Shown here one piece after another: positions 7,884 to 16,939 of a stretch of DNA of 64,000 bases. Below the pieces are notes generated by a model, which worked only from the letters and a program-made list of their open reading frames with translations, was not told the origin of the DNA and ran no database searches. Position 1 is the first letter of the stretch. Every line of letters begins with the position of its first letter. The stretch is from Dyadobacter sp. LHD-138 (lineage in GTDB: Bacteria; Bacteroidota; Bacteroidia; Cytophagales; Spirosomataceae): contig NZ_JAVFVU010000023.1 in the NCBI RefSeq assembly GCF_030929615.1, positions 62,001 to 126,000 of the forward strand. The letters run 5' to 3'. The translations under genes were made by a program, and so were the position numbers.

Positions 7884-9689
7884 ATGGGTCAGGAAAATAC
7901 AACGCATACTTTTCATATACCGGTTTTAGGACTGGGATATTCTGTTGATACACCGATCAAAGTTTCTCATTTCGGGATTTCATCCGTGGCCTCGATCGTT
8001 GATGACGAAATGATTGAACGAATGAGAAAATTGCATACACTGGAAAATGGTGAAAAATATGTTCCCATTCACAGCAAAGAAACGGATTTCAGAAGTCGGC
8101 GGATTACCGAATATCTGAATCTGATGGACCGGATTGTGAATAAGAATTTTGAAACCTTGCGGCAGGAGTCGTTTAGAGAAGGCAGTGGTATCAAACGTTA
8201 TTTTGAATTGTTACCCGATAGTGCTCCCTTGAAAGGACATTATCTTAAAATGCTGGCGTCATCCGATGCAGAGGAGAAGTTGCGGATTGAGCAATATTTG
8301 CGTGACAATATGCAAAAGGGCGCGATTGACGTCAATATCATGTCGAAAGTGGATAAGCTGAACCGTGATGTGCATGGTGAAATGCTGCCGGATGAATTCT
8401 CCGACGCTTCGGCCGCGCTGAGAGGATTTGCCAACAGCGGCCTTACTTCTTCCCTGGTATTGTCGGCCGGGATGAACCCAAGATTGTATAACTATCTCGA
8501 AAATTTCAAAGATTTTTACCCGGATGCAAACGGGCAGCTGCGTAAGAAGATTATTTTAAAAGTGAGCGATTTTCGGTCGGCGTTTATTCAGGCAAAGTTC
8601 CTCGCCAAAAAAGGAATATGGGTTTCGGAGTTCAGGATTGAATCGGGACTGAATTGCGGTGGCCATGCTTTTGCCACCGAAGGTTATCTGTTAGGCCCTA
8701 TTCTGGAAGAATTTAAAACCCGGAAACAGGAAATGTTCGAAGAACTTTTTGCGCTTTGTCAGTCGGCATTGCTAACCAAAAATGTAGCGATAAATCAGAA
8801 ACCCGGTTTGAAAATTACGGTTCAGGGCGGGATTGGAACGGCGGAAGAAGATCGTTTTCTGCTGGATCATTACCAGGTAGACGCAACCGGGTGGGGGAGT
8901 CCGTTTTTGCTGGTTCCGGAAGTTACCAACGTGGATGACGGTACTTTGAAGGATTTGACAGAAGCCGATCATGACGATTACTATGTGAGCAATTCTTCGC
9001 CGCTGGGCGTGTTGTTTAATAATTTCAAACGAAGCAGTGCCGAAAAACAGCGTTTGGATCGGATTGCGGCCGGACGACCTGGAAGTCCCTGCAAAAAGAA
9101 ATACCTGGTATCCAATACCGAGTTTACTGCGGAGCCGATTTGTACGGCATCCCGTCAATATCAGCATCTGAAAATTAAACAATTGGAGGAAATGCAACCG
9201 CGCCCGGATGATTTTGAAGCGCAATTAAGCTGGATTACGGAGAAACTTTGTCTTTGTGACGGTTTGAGTGCGTCTGCGTTGTTGAAAAACAATCTGTTGC
9301 GACAGCGGGAGAATAAAGCCGTATCCATTTGTCCGGGGCCAAATCTTGCCTGGTTTTCGAAAATTTATTCCTTAGACGAAATGGTTGGTCATATCTACGG
9401 GAAAGTAGATTTACTGAGTCAGGTGAAACGTCCCAATATGTTTGTCAACGAGCTGAATTTGTATGTGGATTATTACAAAAAGGATGTTGCAATGAGTGCG
9501 AAAATGCTGAATGAAAAGAAGAAAAAATATCTTCAGAAATTCAGCGATCAGCTAATAGCCGGGATTGATTATTACAAAAGACTGATACCTCAATTTGAGA
9601 ATCAGACCGAATCTTACCGGGCGGACATGATCAGCCAATTGAAAAAAGTGGAAATGGATTTGCTTGCATGTCGATTGGAAATGGCTTGA
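7884..9689 (+). CDS. Large cysteine-containing protein of unknown function
   Basis: 601 residues from ATG 7884; GTG 7857 in the same frame is the alternative start. No signal peptide and no membrane segment. Residues 1-40 are beta-rich (FHIPVLGLGYSVDTPIKV). The middle part has barrel-like motifs: GLNCGGHAFATEGYL (about 255-270) and ITVQGGIGTAEEDRFLLDHY followed by GWGSPFLLVPE (about 312-345), which resemble the C-terminal half of a flavin/TIM barrel. Cysteines at about 258, 403, 420, 456, 458 and 483 sit in tight motifs (NCGGH, GSPCKK, EPICTAS, LCLCDG, SICPGP), suggesting a metal or Fe-S site. The last 100 residues are helical and charged. It is monocistronic between two terminators. I do not assign a function. 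Confidence 0.75.
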   Translation: MGQENTTHTFHIPVLGLGYSVDTPIKVSHFGISSVASIVDDEMIERMRKLHTLENGEKYVPIHSKETDFRSRRITEYLNLMDRIVNKNFETLRQESFREGSGIKRYFELLPDSAPLKGHYLKMLASSDAEEKLRIEQYLRDNMQKGAIDVNIMSKVDKLNRDVHGEMLPDEFSDASAALRGFANSGLTSSLVLSAGMNPRLYNYLENFKDFYPDANGQLRKKIILKVSDFRSAFIQAKFLAKKGIWVSEFRIESGLNCGGHAFATEGYLLGPILEEFKTRKQEMFEELFALCQSALLTKNVAINQKPGLKITVQGGIGTAEEDRFLLDHYQVDATGWGSPFLLVPEVTNVDDGTLKDLTEADHDDYYVSNSSPLGVLFNNFKRSSAEKQRLDRIAAGRPGSPCKKKYLVSNTEFTAEPICTASRQYQHLKIKQLEEMQPRPDDFEAQLSWITEKLCLCDGLSASALLKNNLLRQRENKAVSICPGPNLAWFSKIYSLDEMVGHIYGKVDLLSQVKRPNMFVNELNLYVDYYKKDVAMSAKMLNEKKKKYLQKFSDQLIAGIDYYKRLIPQFENQTESYRADMISQLKKVEMDLLACRLEMA

Positions 9690-9692
9690 TAT

Positions 9693-9742
9693 CAGTTGGA
9701 TATCCGGTCGTAATTTGATCAAAACGGCCGGATACCCGACTG
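9693..9742. terminator. Bidirectional terminator hairpin
   Basis: An 18-bp stem (9693-9710 with 9725-9742) with only G-U type mismatches lies between the convergent 601-residue protein gene and the gene at 9747. Confidence 0.65.
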
Positions 9743-9746
9743 AATG

Positions 9747-10151
9747 CTAGTTTTCTTTTATTACCAGATAGTCATTTCGTCCAAGGGTAAGATAATAAGC
9801 CATGATCAAAAGCGCTGGAATATTGAGCCAGACCAGATAGCTTATGTTGAAAAATGTACTTGCAATAAAATGGATGATGATCACCGCAAACAGGGAGGAA
9901 ATGATCAGATTTCCATATTTAAAGACATCAACCGAGAAAGATTTTGTTTCATTTTCATGAATTGAAAATGTCACTTCTTTACTGCCGTACCACCCGGATT
10001 TTACACTGATCTTATGGCTTCCATCCGGGATGTCAAATTCAGATGTTTCTCCATTATAAACCGTTCCAAGCTCCTTTCCATTATTCAGGACCTCAATTTC
10101 TTTGGTTCGTTTATTCCATTTTTGGGTAAGGGTTATCTTTAGTTTTGGCAT
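9747..10151 (-). CDS. Small membrane protein with N-terminal beta domain, unknown function
   Basis: 134 residues. Residues 1-75 form a soluble beta-rich domain (VLNNGKELGTVYNGETSEF, IPDGSHKISVKSGW) similar in feel to PEGA-type or carbohydrate-binding-like small domains. Residues about 80-100 and 105-123 are two hydrophobic helices (LIISSLFAVIIIHFIAS; LVWLNIPALLIMAYYLTLG). It lies 78 bases upstream of the 600-residue protein gene's stop but is not obviously in that operon, being downstream of it. Function unknown. Confidence 0.65.
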   Translation of the reverse strand: MPKLKITLTQKWNKRTKEIEVLNNGKELGTVYNGETSEFDIPDGSHKISVKSGWYGSKEVTFSIHENETKSFSVDVFKYGNLIISSLFAVIIIHFIASTFFNISYLVWLNIPALLIMAYYLTLGRNDYLVIKEN

Positions 10152-10228
10152 TGTCTGGTAAGATTTATTTTAAAATGTCCGTTGCGAAAATGATTTTTTT
10201 GCGTTATTCTTTGCCCTCGACAGTAGGT

Positions 10229-12031
10229 TTAGTTCAAAACATATCCCAATTCCTTCATACGGTTGATAAAAGCGGTCAGTTTGGCGTCTTCAATTAATAT
10301 ATGGTATTGTTCCGCCTTGACCACCAGCTTTCTCAGCACCTCATCCTGAACAATCATACGTTGCAGGCCTTTGTTCTCCGGGGGAATCGTAAAGACCTGT
10401 ATCCTGGATTGATGGACAATACTTTTACTGTTAACGACAAGTTCCTGCAAATAATCTTCCCAAAACGCCGGCAATTTTTGTCCGATGGTTTGTTTGAATA
10501 ATACGATTTTATTTTGGATATCTTTGGTTGATTTACATTCCTTCAAAAACTTCCCGGTACTAAATTGATAGCGGTTTTCACTGACTTTGGTTGCGTAATT
10601 AGCCAGCATGGTGTCGCCTAGCACGATATCTCCTTCAATGCGAATGATGGTACTGTTTTCATCGAAAGATAACGTCGTTCGATTGTCATTTGCCGGGGCG
10701 GCATATAGTTTGGTAAGTCCCAGAATATAGGCACCCAGATTAGTCAACCGAAAAGCATGAAGCCTGTCATAAGCCGTATACTGATTGGGAACAGCGGAGT
10801 CTAGTGCCAGGTCCATAAGTCCCAGTGCCGCAAGTAAATAAACATGACCCGCCAGATAAGGTTTCCACACAAATTGGTGGATCATACCGTGATTGAGGGA
10901 AACCGTTTGCTTTTGTAAATTTCCATTTCTGGTTATTTCATATTCTGCCTGTATTTTATTCCTCAAATGCCAATCCGAGAGGGGCAGAATATCCAGAAAG
11001 CGGCTTTGCACAAAGTTTTGTAAATTATCGAAGCTGATCCATTCGTTTTTAGGAAGTTGCTTGAATACTTTAAGAATGTTATCTGTGGGGCCTCTTTCAT
11101 AATCGTAAAAACTAAAATAGTTAAGGCCTTTCAGGTGTGTCAGTAAATAAGGGGCTGTCTGTTTTGTGAAAAAATCAGAGGCAAACAACTTGCCGATAAT
11201 CTGCTCCGGAGTGTCCGTAATTGTTTTGATCTTAAAATCATCGGAAAGCAAACCTGCCAACAGCAATGAGCGGATCGGAAATTCAGAATCCGGATTGAAT
11301 TCAGTTAATTTCAGGGCTTTCGACATTTTTTTCGCAGAAGCCTGGTTGGGATTCCCCTTTTGAGAATACTTGATATTCCCCTGAGCGTGGTAGGCAATGA
11401 TTCTGGGCAATTCGCTGAAAACGATGCTTTCGGTCCGGTGTAATGCAAATCCGCTGCCCGGTTCCGGGATGGCGGTGAATTCATAACCCTCCGGTTTAGG
11501 CATCTGAATGGCGAGCAGTTTACGCAGGGCAAGAGGGAAACTAAGTAACAAGTCCGTGTGGGCCAGGCTCAATTCCTTATCCCCGTAGTATCCATTTGGC
11601 TCTAAAATGGTGATGTATTGCCCCCAGACCGATTTTACCTCGGGGATCAGTTCTGTTTTGTAATAGCTGTTCCATTCGTGCTTTTTGAAAAGAACGCTCT
11701 GTTTAAAGAGCGCCTCCAGTGCTTTTCTGTCCAGCCCTCCGTACCAAACCGCCTTCGTAAATACTGTATGCGCTATTTTTCCGAGGTTTGCCAGATAATC
11801 GGAGATGAATTGTTTATCGGAGTATAGTTTAAATGCAATGTCCAGCATATCCTCTTTTATAGGAACTTTCCGGAGATCTTTTATACCGAACAGAGATAGC
11901 TGGCTTTGGTATTTTGCCTCGTTTAAGGTTAAAAATTTTACGACAGGTGTATAGAAAAATTTCATGATGAAATCTTTGTTTTGACCAGCCAATTCCAAAC
12001 GGAGTATTTTGATTTCGTCCTTGGTCATCAT
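10229..12031 (-). CDS. Partner protein of a SNF2-type helicase, unknown function
   Basis: 600 residues, mostly helical, no signal peptide. The ATG at 12031 overlaps the stop of the SNF2 helicase gene in ATGA, indicating coupled translation and a likely functional pair. The middle contains winged-helix-like stretches (residues about 280-330 and 400-450). The C-terminal segment (FTIPPENKGLQRMIVQDEVLRK... FINRMKELGYVL) resembles the tail of helicase-associated (XPB/Ssl2-like) domains, but only weakly. No nuclease motif is evident. Proposed role: DNA or nucleoprotein substrate recognition for the helicase (inference). Confidence 0.65.
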   Translation of the reverse strand: MMTKDEIKILRLELAGQNKDFIMKFFYTPVVKFLTLNEAKYQSQLSLFGIKDLRKVPIKEDMLDIAFKLYSDKQFISDYLANLGKIAHTVFTKAVWYGGLDRKALEALFKQSVLFKKHEWNSYYKTELIPEVKSVWGQYITILEPNGYYGDKELSLAHTDLLLSFPLALRKLLAIQMPKPEGYEFTAIPEPGSGFALHRTESIVFSELPRIIAYHAQGNIKYSQKGNPNQASAKKMSKALKLTEFNPDSEFPIRSLLLAGLLSDDFKIKTITDTPEQIIGKLFASDFFTKQTAPYLLTHLKGLNYFSFYDYERGPTDNILKVFKQLPKNEWISFDNLQNFVQSRFLDILPLSDWHLRNKIQAEYEITRNGNLQKQTVSLNHGMIHQFVWKPYLAGHVYLLAALGLMDLALDSAVPNQYTAYDRLHAFRLTNLGAYILGLTKLYAAPANDNRTTLSFDENSTIIRIEGDIVLGDTMLANYATKVSENRYQFSTGKFLKECKSTKDIQNKIVLFKQTIGQKLPAFWEDYLQELVVNSKSIVHQSRIQVFTIPPENKGLQRMIVQDEVLRKLVVKAEQYHILIEDAKLTAFINRMKELGYVLN

Positions 12032-14838
12032 TTTCCTAATATAAATGCAATATCATCCTCACTCAGACTTTTCACGGAAGCCCCGTCACTGGAAATAATG
12101 GCATCGAGCAATGCGCTTTTTACTTCCTGAAGTTTTAGTATTTTTTCTTCAATGGTACCCAGTGTGATCAGCTTGTAGCTCATTACCTTTTTGTCTTGTC
12201 CGATGCGATGTGCACGGTCGATGGCCTGGTTTTCCGCAGATTTGTTCCACCACGGATCGAAAATAAATACCATATCCGCGGCGGTAAGGTTGAGCCCGGT
12301 ACCTCCTGTTTTGAGGGTCAGTACAAAAACTCTACAATCCGGATCATTTTGAAACCGGTCTACGAGTTGCTGCCGGTTTCGGGTACTTCCGGTCATGGTC
12401 ACAAAGTCGATACCCCGCTTGTCGAGTTCTTCGCCAATGTCTTCAACGGCGGCCAGGTAATTGGCAAAAACCAGGACCTTATGTTTGTTGGCAATGGCGT
12501 CTTCCAGTTGTTCAATGAGTAGTTCCGTCTTGGGCGAGTCAATTTTCCCATCCGTTTGTGCTCCCGGAATGGATGCGATCTGACGTAGTTCGTTCATAGC
12601 CTGGAAAACAAAAAACTGGGATTGCTGAATACCTTTCATGGCGACCTGCTGTTCAATGGCATCTTTATAGTATAGCCGCCGCTGTTCGTAATAGCTGGCC
12701 TGTTCTGGGCTCATTTCCACAAACAATGTTTGCTCGATTTTGTCAGGCAGCTCTTTGAGTACGTCCTTTTTTAACCTTCTTAAAATGAAAGGATAGATCT
12801 TCTTTTTTAGCGCTAAGGTCGCATCCTTATCGTCATATTTTTGAATCGGCGTCAGGTAATGATGGTTGAAACCCTCGGCGCTTCCAAACATGGCGGGATT
12901 CAGGAAGCGGAATAAGGCATAGAGTTCGGAAAGATTATTCTCTACGGGTGTCCCGCTTAATGCCAGCCGGTATGACGCATGGAGGAGTAATACCGCTTTG
13001 TGTAACTGACTGTTCAGGTTTTTTACGGCCTGAGATTCGTCGAGGATCGCGTAAAGAAATTTTTCGTCCTTCCAAAACTCGATATCATTACGTACCATGG
13101 CATAGGTGGTCAGGATGATATTTACTTTTCGGGCTTCGTCTTTATCCCGGTTGGTGCCGTACCAGGTATAAAAAGTAAGCTGTGGCGCAAATTTTTTCAG
13201 CTCATTTTCCCAGTTAAAAAGCAAAGATTTAGGCATGGCTATGATCGAAGTCAACCCGGTTTTATCCTTTGCATAAACTTCCGCCAGCAGTGTGATCGTT
13301 TGCAGGGTTTTTCCCAGTCCCATGTCATCGGCCAGGCATCCGCCCAATTTATTCTGGTGCAGATACAGGAGCCATTTGTAGCCTTGTTGCTGGTAGGGAC
13401 GTAGTTTTGCATTGATTTCCGGGAGTTTTGCTTTTTTATCAGCGAGCCCGTTGAAACCTTCAAATATATTTCTTGCTTTACTGAACTGCTCTTTTGCAGC
13501 ACGTTCTTCGATCAGCTCCTCTACCAGCGGAAGGTCAAAAAAGGATATTTCGATTTTATCCTTATCCTTTTTCTTTTTGAAAAGACGCTGGAGTTTCTGC
13601 ATATAAAGCTCATTCACGAGTGCCTGGCTACCATCTGCAAGAATGATGTAACGGGTTTTATTAAACTGGTTAATCGCATCAAAAAGCGAAATCTTCTGAT
13701 CGCCAAACTCGAGGGTGGTTTTCCCTTCAAGAAAGTCGATCCCGTGGCCCACCTGCACATTTAGTTTCGGCGGATTTACATTAATCTTGTAAGATTTTAA
13801 CTTTTCACTACCTACCAGTGCATATTGGCCAATCAAAGCAGGGATATCCCTGTATATAAATTCCGAAGCTATGTTTTCAGGAATAATTAGTAAATTCTCT
13901 TCCTGGATAATTCCGTTGTTGCTTTTTTTCTTCCCCTTTTCTGCATGTTTATTTAGTGTTTTTTCAATGAAAGAAAGGTGTTGCTCAACATGCACCTGCT
14001 CGATCGGGCGCACAGTAATGGTTTCTTCCATTTCATTGATCACCGCAAAACGGAACAGGTCATATTCGTCAAGAAAATCGACATCGGTATTGGGCATAAG
14101 CTGCCCGATGCGTAAGTAAAGCGAATTGTCGGCATCTACTTTTTCGAAAATAAGAGCAGGCCTTGATTTGATAGGTTCAGCGTCTCTTTGCACCGTATAA
14201 CTCTCGTATAACAAGGTTACATTGTCGAGGTAAGAGAAAAACAGGGAAAGAAACTTCTGTAAATCAGCAAGCGGTAAGTTTTTAAGATTAAAGTTTTCCA
14301 GAGAATGAAAAAGTGCGCCTACAGGCTGTGTTTCCAGCACAATATTACTGCCAGCGAGCCACACATGTTCTTCATTGATAAACTGGAAATCGGTAAATTC
14401 GGCATCCGGGGTTATCAATGCCAGTTGAGACGAGAGCGACTGCTCACTCGTTTTGCTAAGGATTAATCGTAGTTGGGCTGTCCCGGCTCCTGCTTTAATG
14501 ACTTCATCATCAGGATTGATAAAAATACCGCTTTCAAGTAATTGTGGGATCAGGTATGGGTGTTCATGAAGGTATAACCTGCTTTCAGGATTTTCCCAGT
14601 CAATGGTGAAATGGCTGCGGTCCCGGATCATGTAGATCGTTTTGGCTATACTTCGCTGAACGCCACTATACTGACGGTAATCAAAGGTTGCGTTTTTGCC
14701 GGTTTTGTCAACTGTTTCAATAAATGCGCCTTGTTGATCGAACTGAAGAAGAAAAAAAAGCCCCATATCTTTTTTAGGGGACATATCTTTATATTCTGTA
14801 AAAGATTTACTTCGCTTTAATTGCTCGAAAATAGACAT
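12028..14838 (-). CDS. SNF2-family DEAD/DEAH-box helicase
   Basis: 936 residues from ATG 14838 (MSIFEQLKRSKSFTEYKD), preferred over the upstream in-frame ATG 14892. Residues 1-470 form a long N-terminal region without zinc-finger cysteines. The helicase core follows: YQQQGYKWLLYL and DDMGLGKTLQTITLL (motifs Q/I, P-loop), IAMPKSLLFNWENEL (Ia), LDESQAVKN (motif II, DESQ), LALSGTPVENNLSELYALF (III), VLVFANYLAAVEDI and VFVLTLKTGGTGLNLTAAD (V), and DRAHRIGQ (VI). Bacterial SNF2 ATPases translocate on duplex DNA and remodel protein-DNA complexes such as RNA polymerase. Its stop overlaps the start of the 600-residue partner. Family certain; process unknown. Confidence 0.92.
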   Translation of the reverse strand: MSIFEQLKRSKSFTEYKDMSPKKDMGLFFLLQFDQQGAFIETVDKTGKNATFDYRQYSGVQRSIAKTIYMIRDRSHFTIDWENPESRLYLHEHPYLIPQLLESGIFINPDDEVIKAGAGTAQLRLILSKTSEQSLSSQLALITPDAEFTDFQFINEEHVWLAGSNIVLETQPVGALFHSLENFNLKNLPLADLQKFLSLFFSYLDNVTLLYESYTVQRDAEPIKSRPALIFEKVDADNSLYLRIGQLMPNTDVDFLDEYDLFRFAVINEMEETITVRPIEQVHVEQHLSFIEKTLNKHAEKGKKKSNNGIIQEENLLIIPENIASEFIYRDIPALIGQYALVGSEKLKSYKINVNPPKLNVQVGHGIDFLEGKTTLEFGDQKISLFDAINQFNKTRYIILADGSQALVNELYMQKLQRLFKKKKDKDKIEISFFDLPLVEELIEERAAKEQFSKARNIFEGFNGLADKKAKLPEINAKLRPYQQQGYKWLLYLHQNKLGGCLADDMGLGKTLQTITLLAEVYAKDKTGLTSIIAMPKSLLFNWENELKKFAPQLTFYTWYGTNRDKDEARKVNIILTTYAMVRNDIEFWKDEKFLYAILDESQAVKNLNSQLHKAVLLLHASYRLALSGTPVENNLSELYALFRFLNPAMFGSAEGFNHHYLTPIQKYDDKDATLALKKKIYPFILRRLKKDVLKELPDKIEQTLFVEMSPEQASYYEQRRLYYKDAIEQQVAMKGIQQSQFFVFQAMNELRQIASIPGAQTDGKIDSPKTELLIEQLEDAIANKHKVLVFANYLAAVEDIGEELDKRGIDFVTMTGSTRNRQQLVDRFQNDPDCRVFVLTLKTGGTGLNLTAADMVFIFDPWWNKSAENQAIDRAHRIGQDKKVMSYKLITLGTIEEKILKLQEVKSALLDAIISSDGASVKSLSEDDIAFILGK

Positions 14839-14929
14839 TTTATATTGGGTTGGAACAAAAACAAAGTAAGGGAAAAGAGGATTGCGATGCAAGAATGGGT
14901 TTGGCGACAGATTATACTTCTTCCAATTT

Positions 14930-15150
14930 TTTACTTAGGCTTCCCAATAGGGTGTTTAGAGAATCCGGGAGATTTTTTAAGATGTTCGTAAATGTTATGG
15001 AAACACGGTAACTGACATTTTTAGGAGAATAGCGTTTGGAGAAATGCTAATGTTCGGCGCTTCGAATGAAGGTGAATTCATCGATTAAACCCCTAAGTTT
15101 TTTGAAAAGGGGAGTGCGTAGGTTCCCTTTTGCCAGTAAGATAAATTACA
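14930..15150 (-). pseudogene. Decayed fragment of a paralogue of the gene at 18139-18708
   Basis: By eye the sequence aligns along its length with 18200-18425, sharing blocks such as GTAACTGACATT, GGAGAATAG, ATTCATCGAT and TTTTTTGAAAAGG in order and spacing. It corresponds to about residues 90-170 of that protein. The reading frame is broken by stops and indels, and neither end of the gene is present. Confidence 0.75.
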
Positions 15151-15278
15151 GCGGTACGTTACAGGCAACCTCGGAAATTGAGGAAATAAAGTGGCTCAAC
15201 TACGCTGATCAGGATAAAATTTCTGATGTGGATAAAATCATTTTTGACTACCTGCCGACAAAAGAGCTCCTGGATTAG
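15150..15278 (+). pseudogene. Truncated Nudix hydrolase C-terminus
   Basis: An open frame entering from 15066 ends in SGTLQATSEIEEIKWLNYAD... DKIIFDYLPTKELLD. This resembles the last 40 residues of Nudix hydrolases (the SEEI-EV-WL and DK-I-LL pattern). The Nudix box and everything before it are missing, and the upstream 80 bases belong to the fragment of the other decayed gene. It overlaps the stop of the Crp-type gene by four bases. Confidence 0.55.
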
Positions 15279-15838
15279 ACAGTAAACCGGCTCAAAGTCT
15301 CCCTGGAAACGCCTAGGTAAGAAGCCAGCAAAGTTTTGGGCAAACGCTGATAAAGCTGTGGATATTTTCCGATCAATTGCTGATAACGCGCTTTGGCGTC
15401 GTATTGCAGAAATGATAAAATTCGCTGCGGCAGGGCCACATATCCTCCATTGGTTTTAATCCTGAAAAAATGTTCCATTTTGTGCATCTCGGAGCATAAC
15501 TTATTTTTATTGGATGCAGTGAGCATGAGTGCTGTAACGTCTTCAATACAATCGATATTAAGCGTAGCTTTTTGCCGGTTGAAAAATGCCTGATAATCCG
15601 TTACCCACCAGTTTTCCATAGAAAATTGAAGGATATGGTCTTTACCATCTTCCTTGGGATAAGTTGATTTCAGTAGGCCTTTCAGGACAAAATACTCGTG
15701 GTCCACATCGTTGCCTTCCTGCACGACAAACTGATGCTTCCGGAATTTTTTCGGCTCAAAATGTGACAGCACATAATCAAACTCTTCATCCGTCAGCGTG
15801 ATGATCTCTTCGAAATGTTTTCTTAACTGTAAACTCAT
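15275..15838 (-). CDS. Crp/Fnr-family transcriptional regulator
   Basis: 187 residues. The N-terminal cyclic-nucleotide-binding fold (FRKHQFVVQEGNDVDHEYFVL and LKGLLKSTYPKEDGKDHILQF) is followed by a long dimer helix and a short helix-turn-helix tail (RLPKTLLASYLGVSRETLSRF). No Fnr-type cysteine cluster is present. It is divergent from the exported DJ-1/PfpI gene, with 150 bases between starts, so that gene is its likely target (inference). Typical of small Bacteroidota Crp-like regulators whose ligands are unknown. Confidence 0.88.
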   Translation of the reverse strand: MSLQLRKHFEEIITLTDEEFDYVLSHFEPKKFRKHQFVVQEGNDVDHEYFVLKGLLKSTYPKEDGKDHILQFSMENWWVTDYQAFFNRQKATLNIDCIEDVTALMLTASNKNKLCSEMHKMEHFFRIKTNGGYVALPQRILSFLQYDAKARYQQLIGKYPQLYQRLPKTLLASYLGVSRETLSRFTV

Positions 15839-15988
15839 ACGCTTTGAATATCAATTGAATGTACGGTGGGGAATGATGCTTTTTTACGGCTTAACCACAG
15901 TAGCGGTGTGATATTTGTCACAGAAAAACAGTGATCTGTTTCCTTGTTTTCAGTGCGTCGTTATGCCCAACTTTGCATAAAAAACATC

Positions 15989-16786
15989 ATGAAAATCACA
16001 TCATTCTTTTCCCTGCTGCTGATTCCATTGCTTGCCGTCAAAGGTTTGGCGCAGGGCAGCACAAATGTAAATAAACAAACGATGAACAATATGCAAACGA
16101 AAAAAGTCCTGATCGTAGTTACTTCTTTTGATGAAATCCCGGTGACGCATACAAAAACCGGAATCTGGATCGAAGAATTTGCGGCTCCCTATTTTCTGTT
16201 CACGGATCAGGGTGTTGCACTGACCATTGCATCACCCAAGGGCGGAAAGGCGCCGATTGATCCTAAAAGTACAAGACCTGATTTTAGCACCGCTTCGGTG
16301 AAACGGTTTTTTGCCGATCCGGTTGCACAGGAAAGACTGAACCATACGGTTCCGCTTACCGATGTGAACCCGAAAGAGTTTGACGCGGTGTATTACCCTG
16401 GTGGGCATGGACCGATGTGGGATCTTCCTCAAAATGCTAAATCAATCGAAATTATCGAGTACTTCTATAATGCAAATAAACCGGTTGCACTGGTGTGTCA
16501 CGCACCGGCGGCGTTGAAAAATGTTAAGGCTAAAAACGGAGAACTGTTGGTAAAAGGTAAAAAAGTGGCCGGGTTTACCAACAGCGAAGAAATCGCAGGA
16601 CAGTCCACGAAAGAAGTGCCATTTTTGCTCGAAGATATGCTGAAAGAAAACGGTGCGGACTATCAGAAAGGTGCCGACTGGCAACCCTTTGCAGTAAGTG
16701 ATGGCGTACTCATTACGGGCCAAAATCCTGCCTCGTCTGAACTGGTAGCCGAGAAAATTATTGGAGCTTTGAAGAGCGCTGAATAA
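15989..16786 (+). CDS. Exported DJ-1/PfpI-family protein (type 1 glutamine amidotransferase-like)
   Basis: 265 residues from ATG 15989, which opens a signal peptide (MKITSFFSLLLIPLLAVKGLA). The domain carries FDEIPVTHTKTGIWIEEFAAP, typical of Hsp31-like members, then FDAVYYPGGHGPMWDL and VALVCHAPAAL, where the Cys is the nucleophile elbow and His is adjacent. The C-terminus has DGVLITGQNPASS. Related proteins are glyoxalase III/chaperone-type enzymes, but this copy is predicted to act in the periplasm. It is divergent from a Crp/Fnr regulator and ends before a strong terminator. Confidence 0.88.
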   Translation: MKITSFFSLLLIPLLAVKGLAQGSTNVNKQTMNNMQTKKVLIVVTSFDEIPVTHTKTGIWIEEFAAPYFLFTDQGVALTIASPKGGKAPIDPKSTRPDFSTASVKRFFADPVAQERLNHTVPLTDVNPKEFDAVYYPGGHGPMWDLPQNAKSIEIIEYFYNANKPVALVCHAPAALKNVKAKNGELLVKGKKVAGFTNSEEIAGQSTKEVPFLLEDMLKENGADYQKGADWQPFAVSDGVLITGQNPASSELVAEKIIGALKSAE

Positions 16787-16814
16787 TTACAAGATGCGGA
16801 GATCCGTGCCGATG

Positions 16815-16845
16815 AAAAATCCAGAACCCAGGTTCTGGATTTTTT
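16815..16845 (+). terminator. Intrinsic terminator after the DJ-1/PfpI gene
   Basis: The inverted repeat AAAAATCCAGAACC / GGTTCTGGATTTTT (16815-16828, 16831-16844) ends in a T run, 30 bases after the stop codon. Confidence 0.85.
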
Positions 16846-16939
16846 GCCGTTGGATAAGAAGTTGATTTTGTAACTATTTGGTTATGAGTATTTGTGTTTA
16901 AAATTCGTAATTTCAATATACAATTATATCGATAAGATC

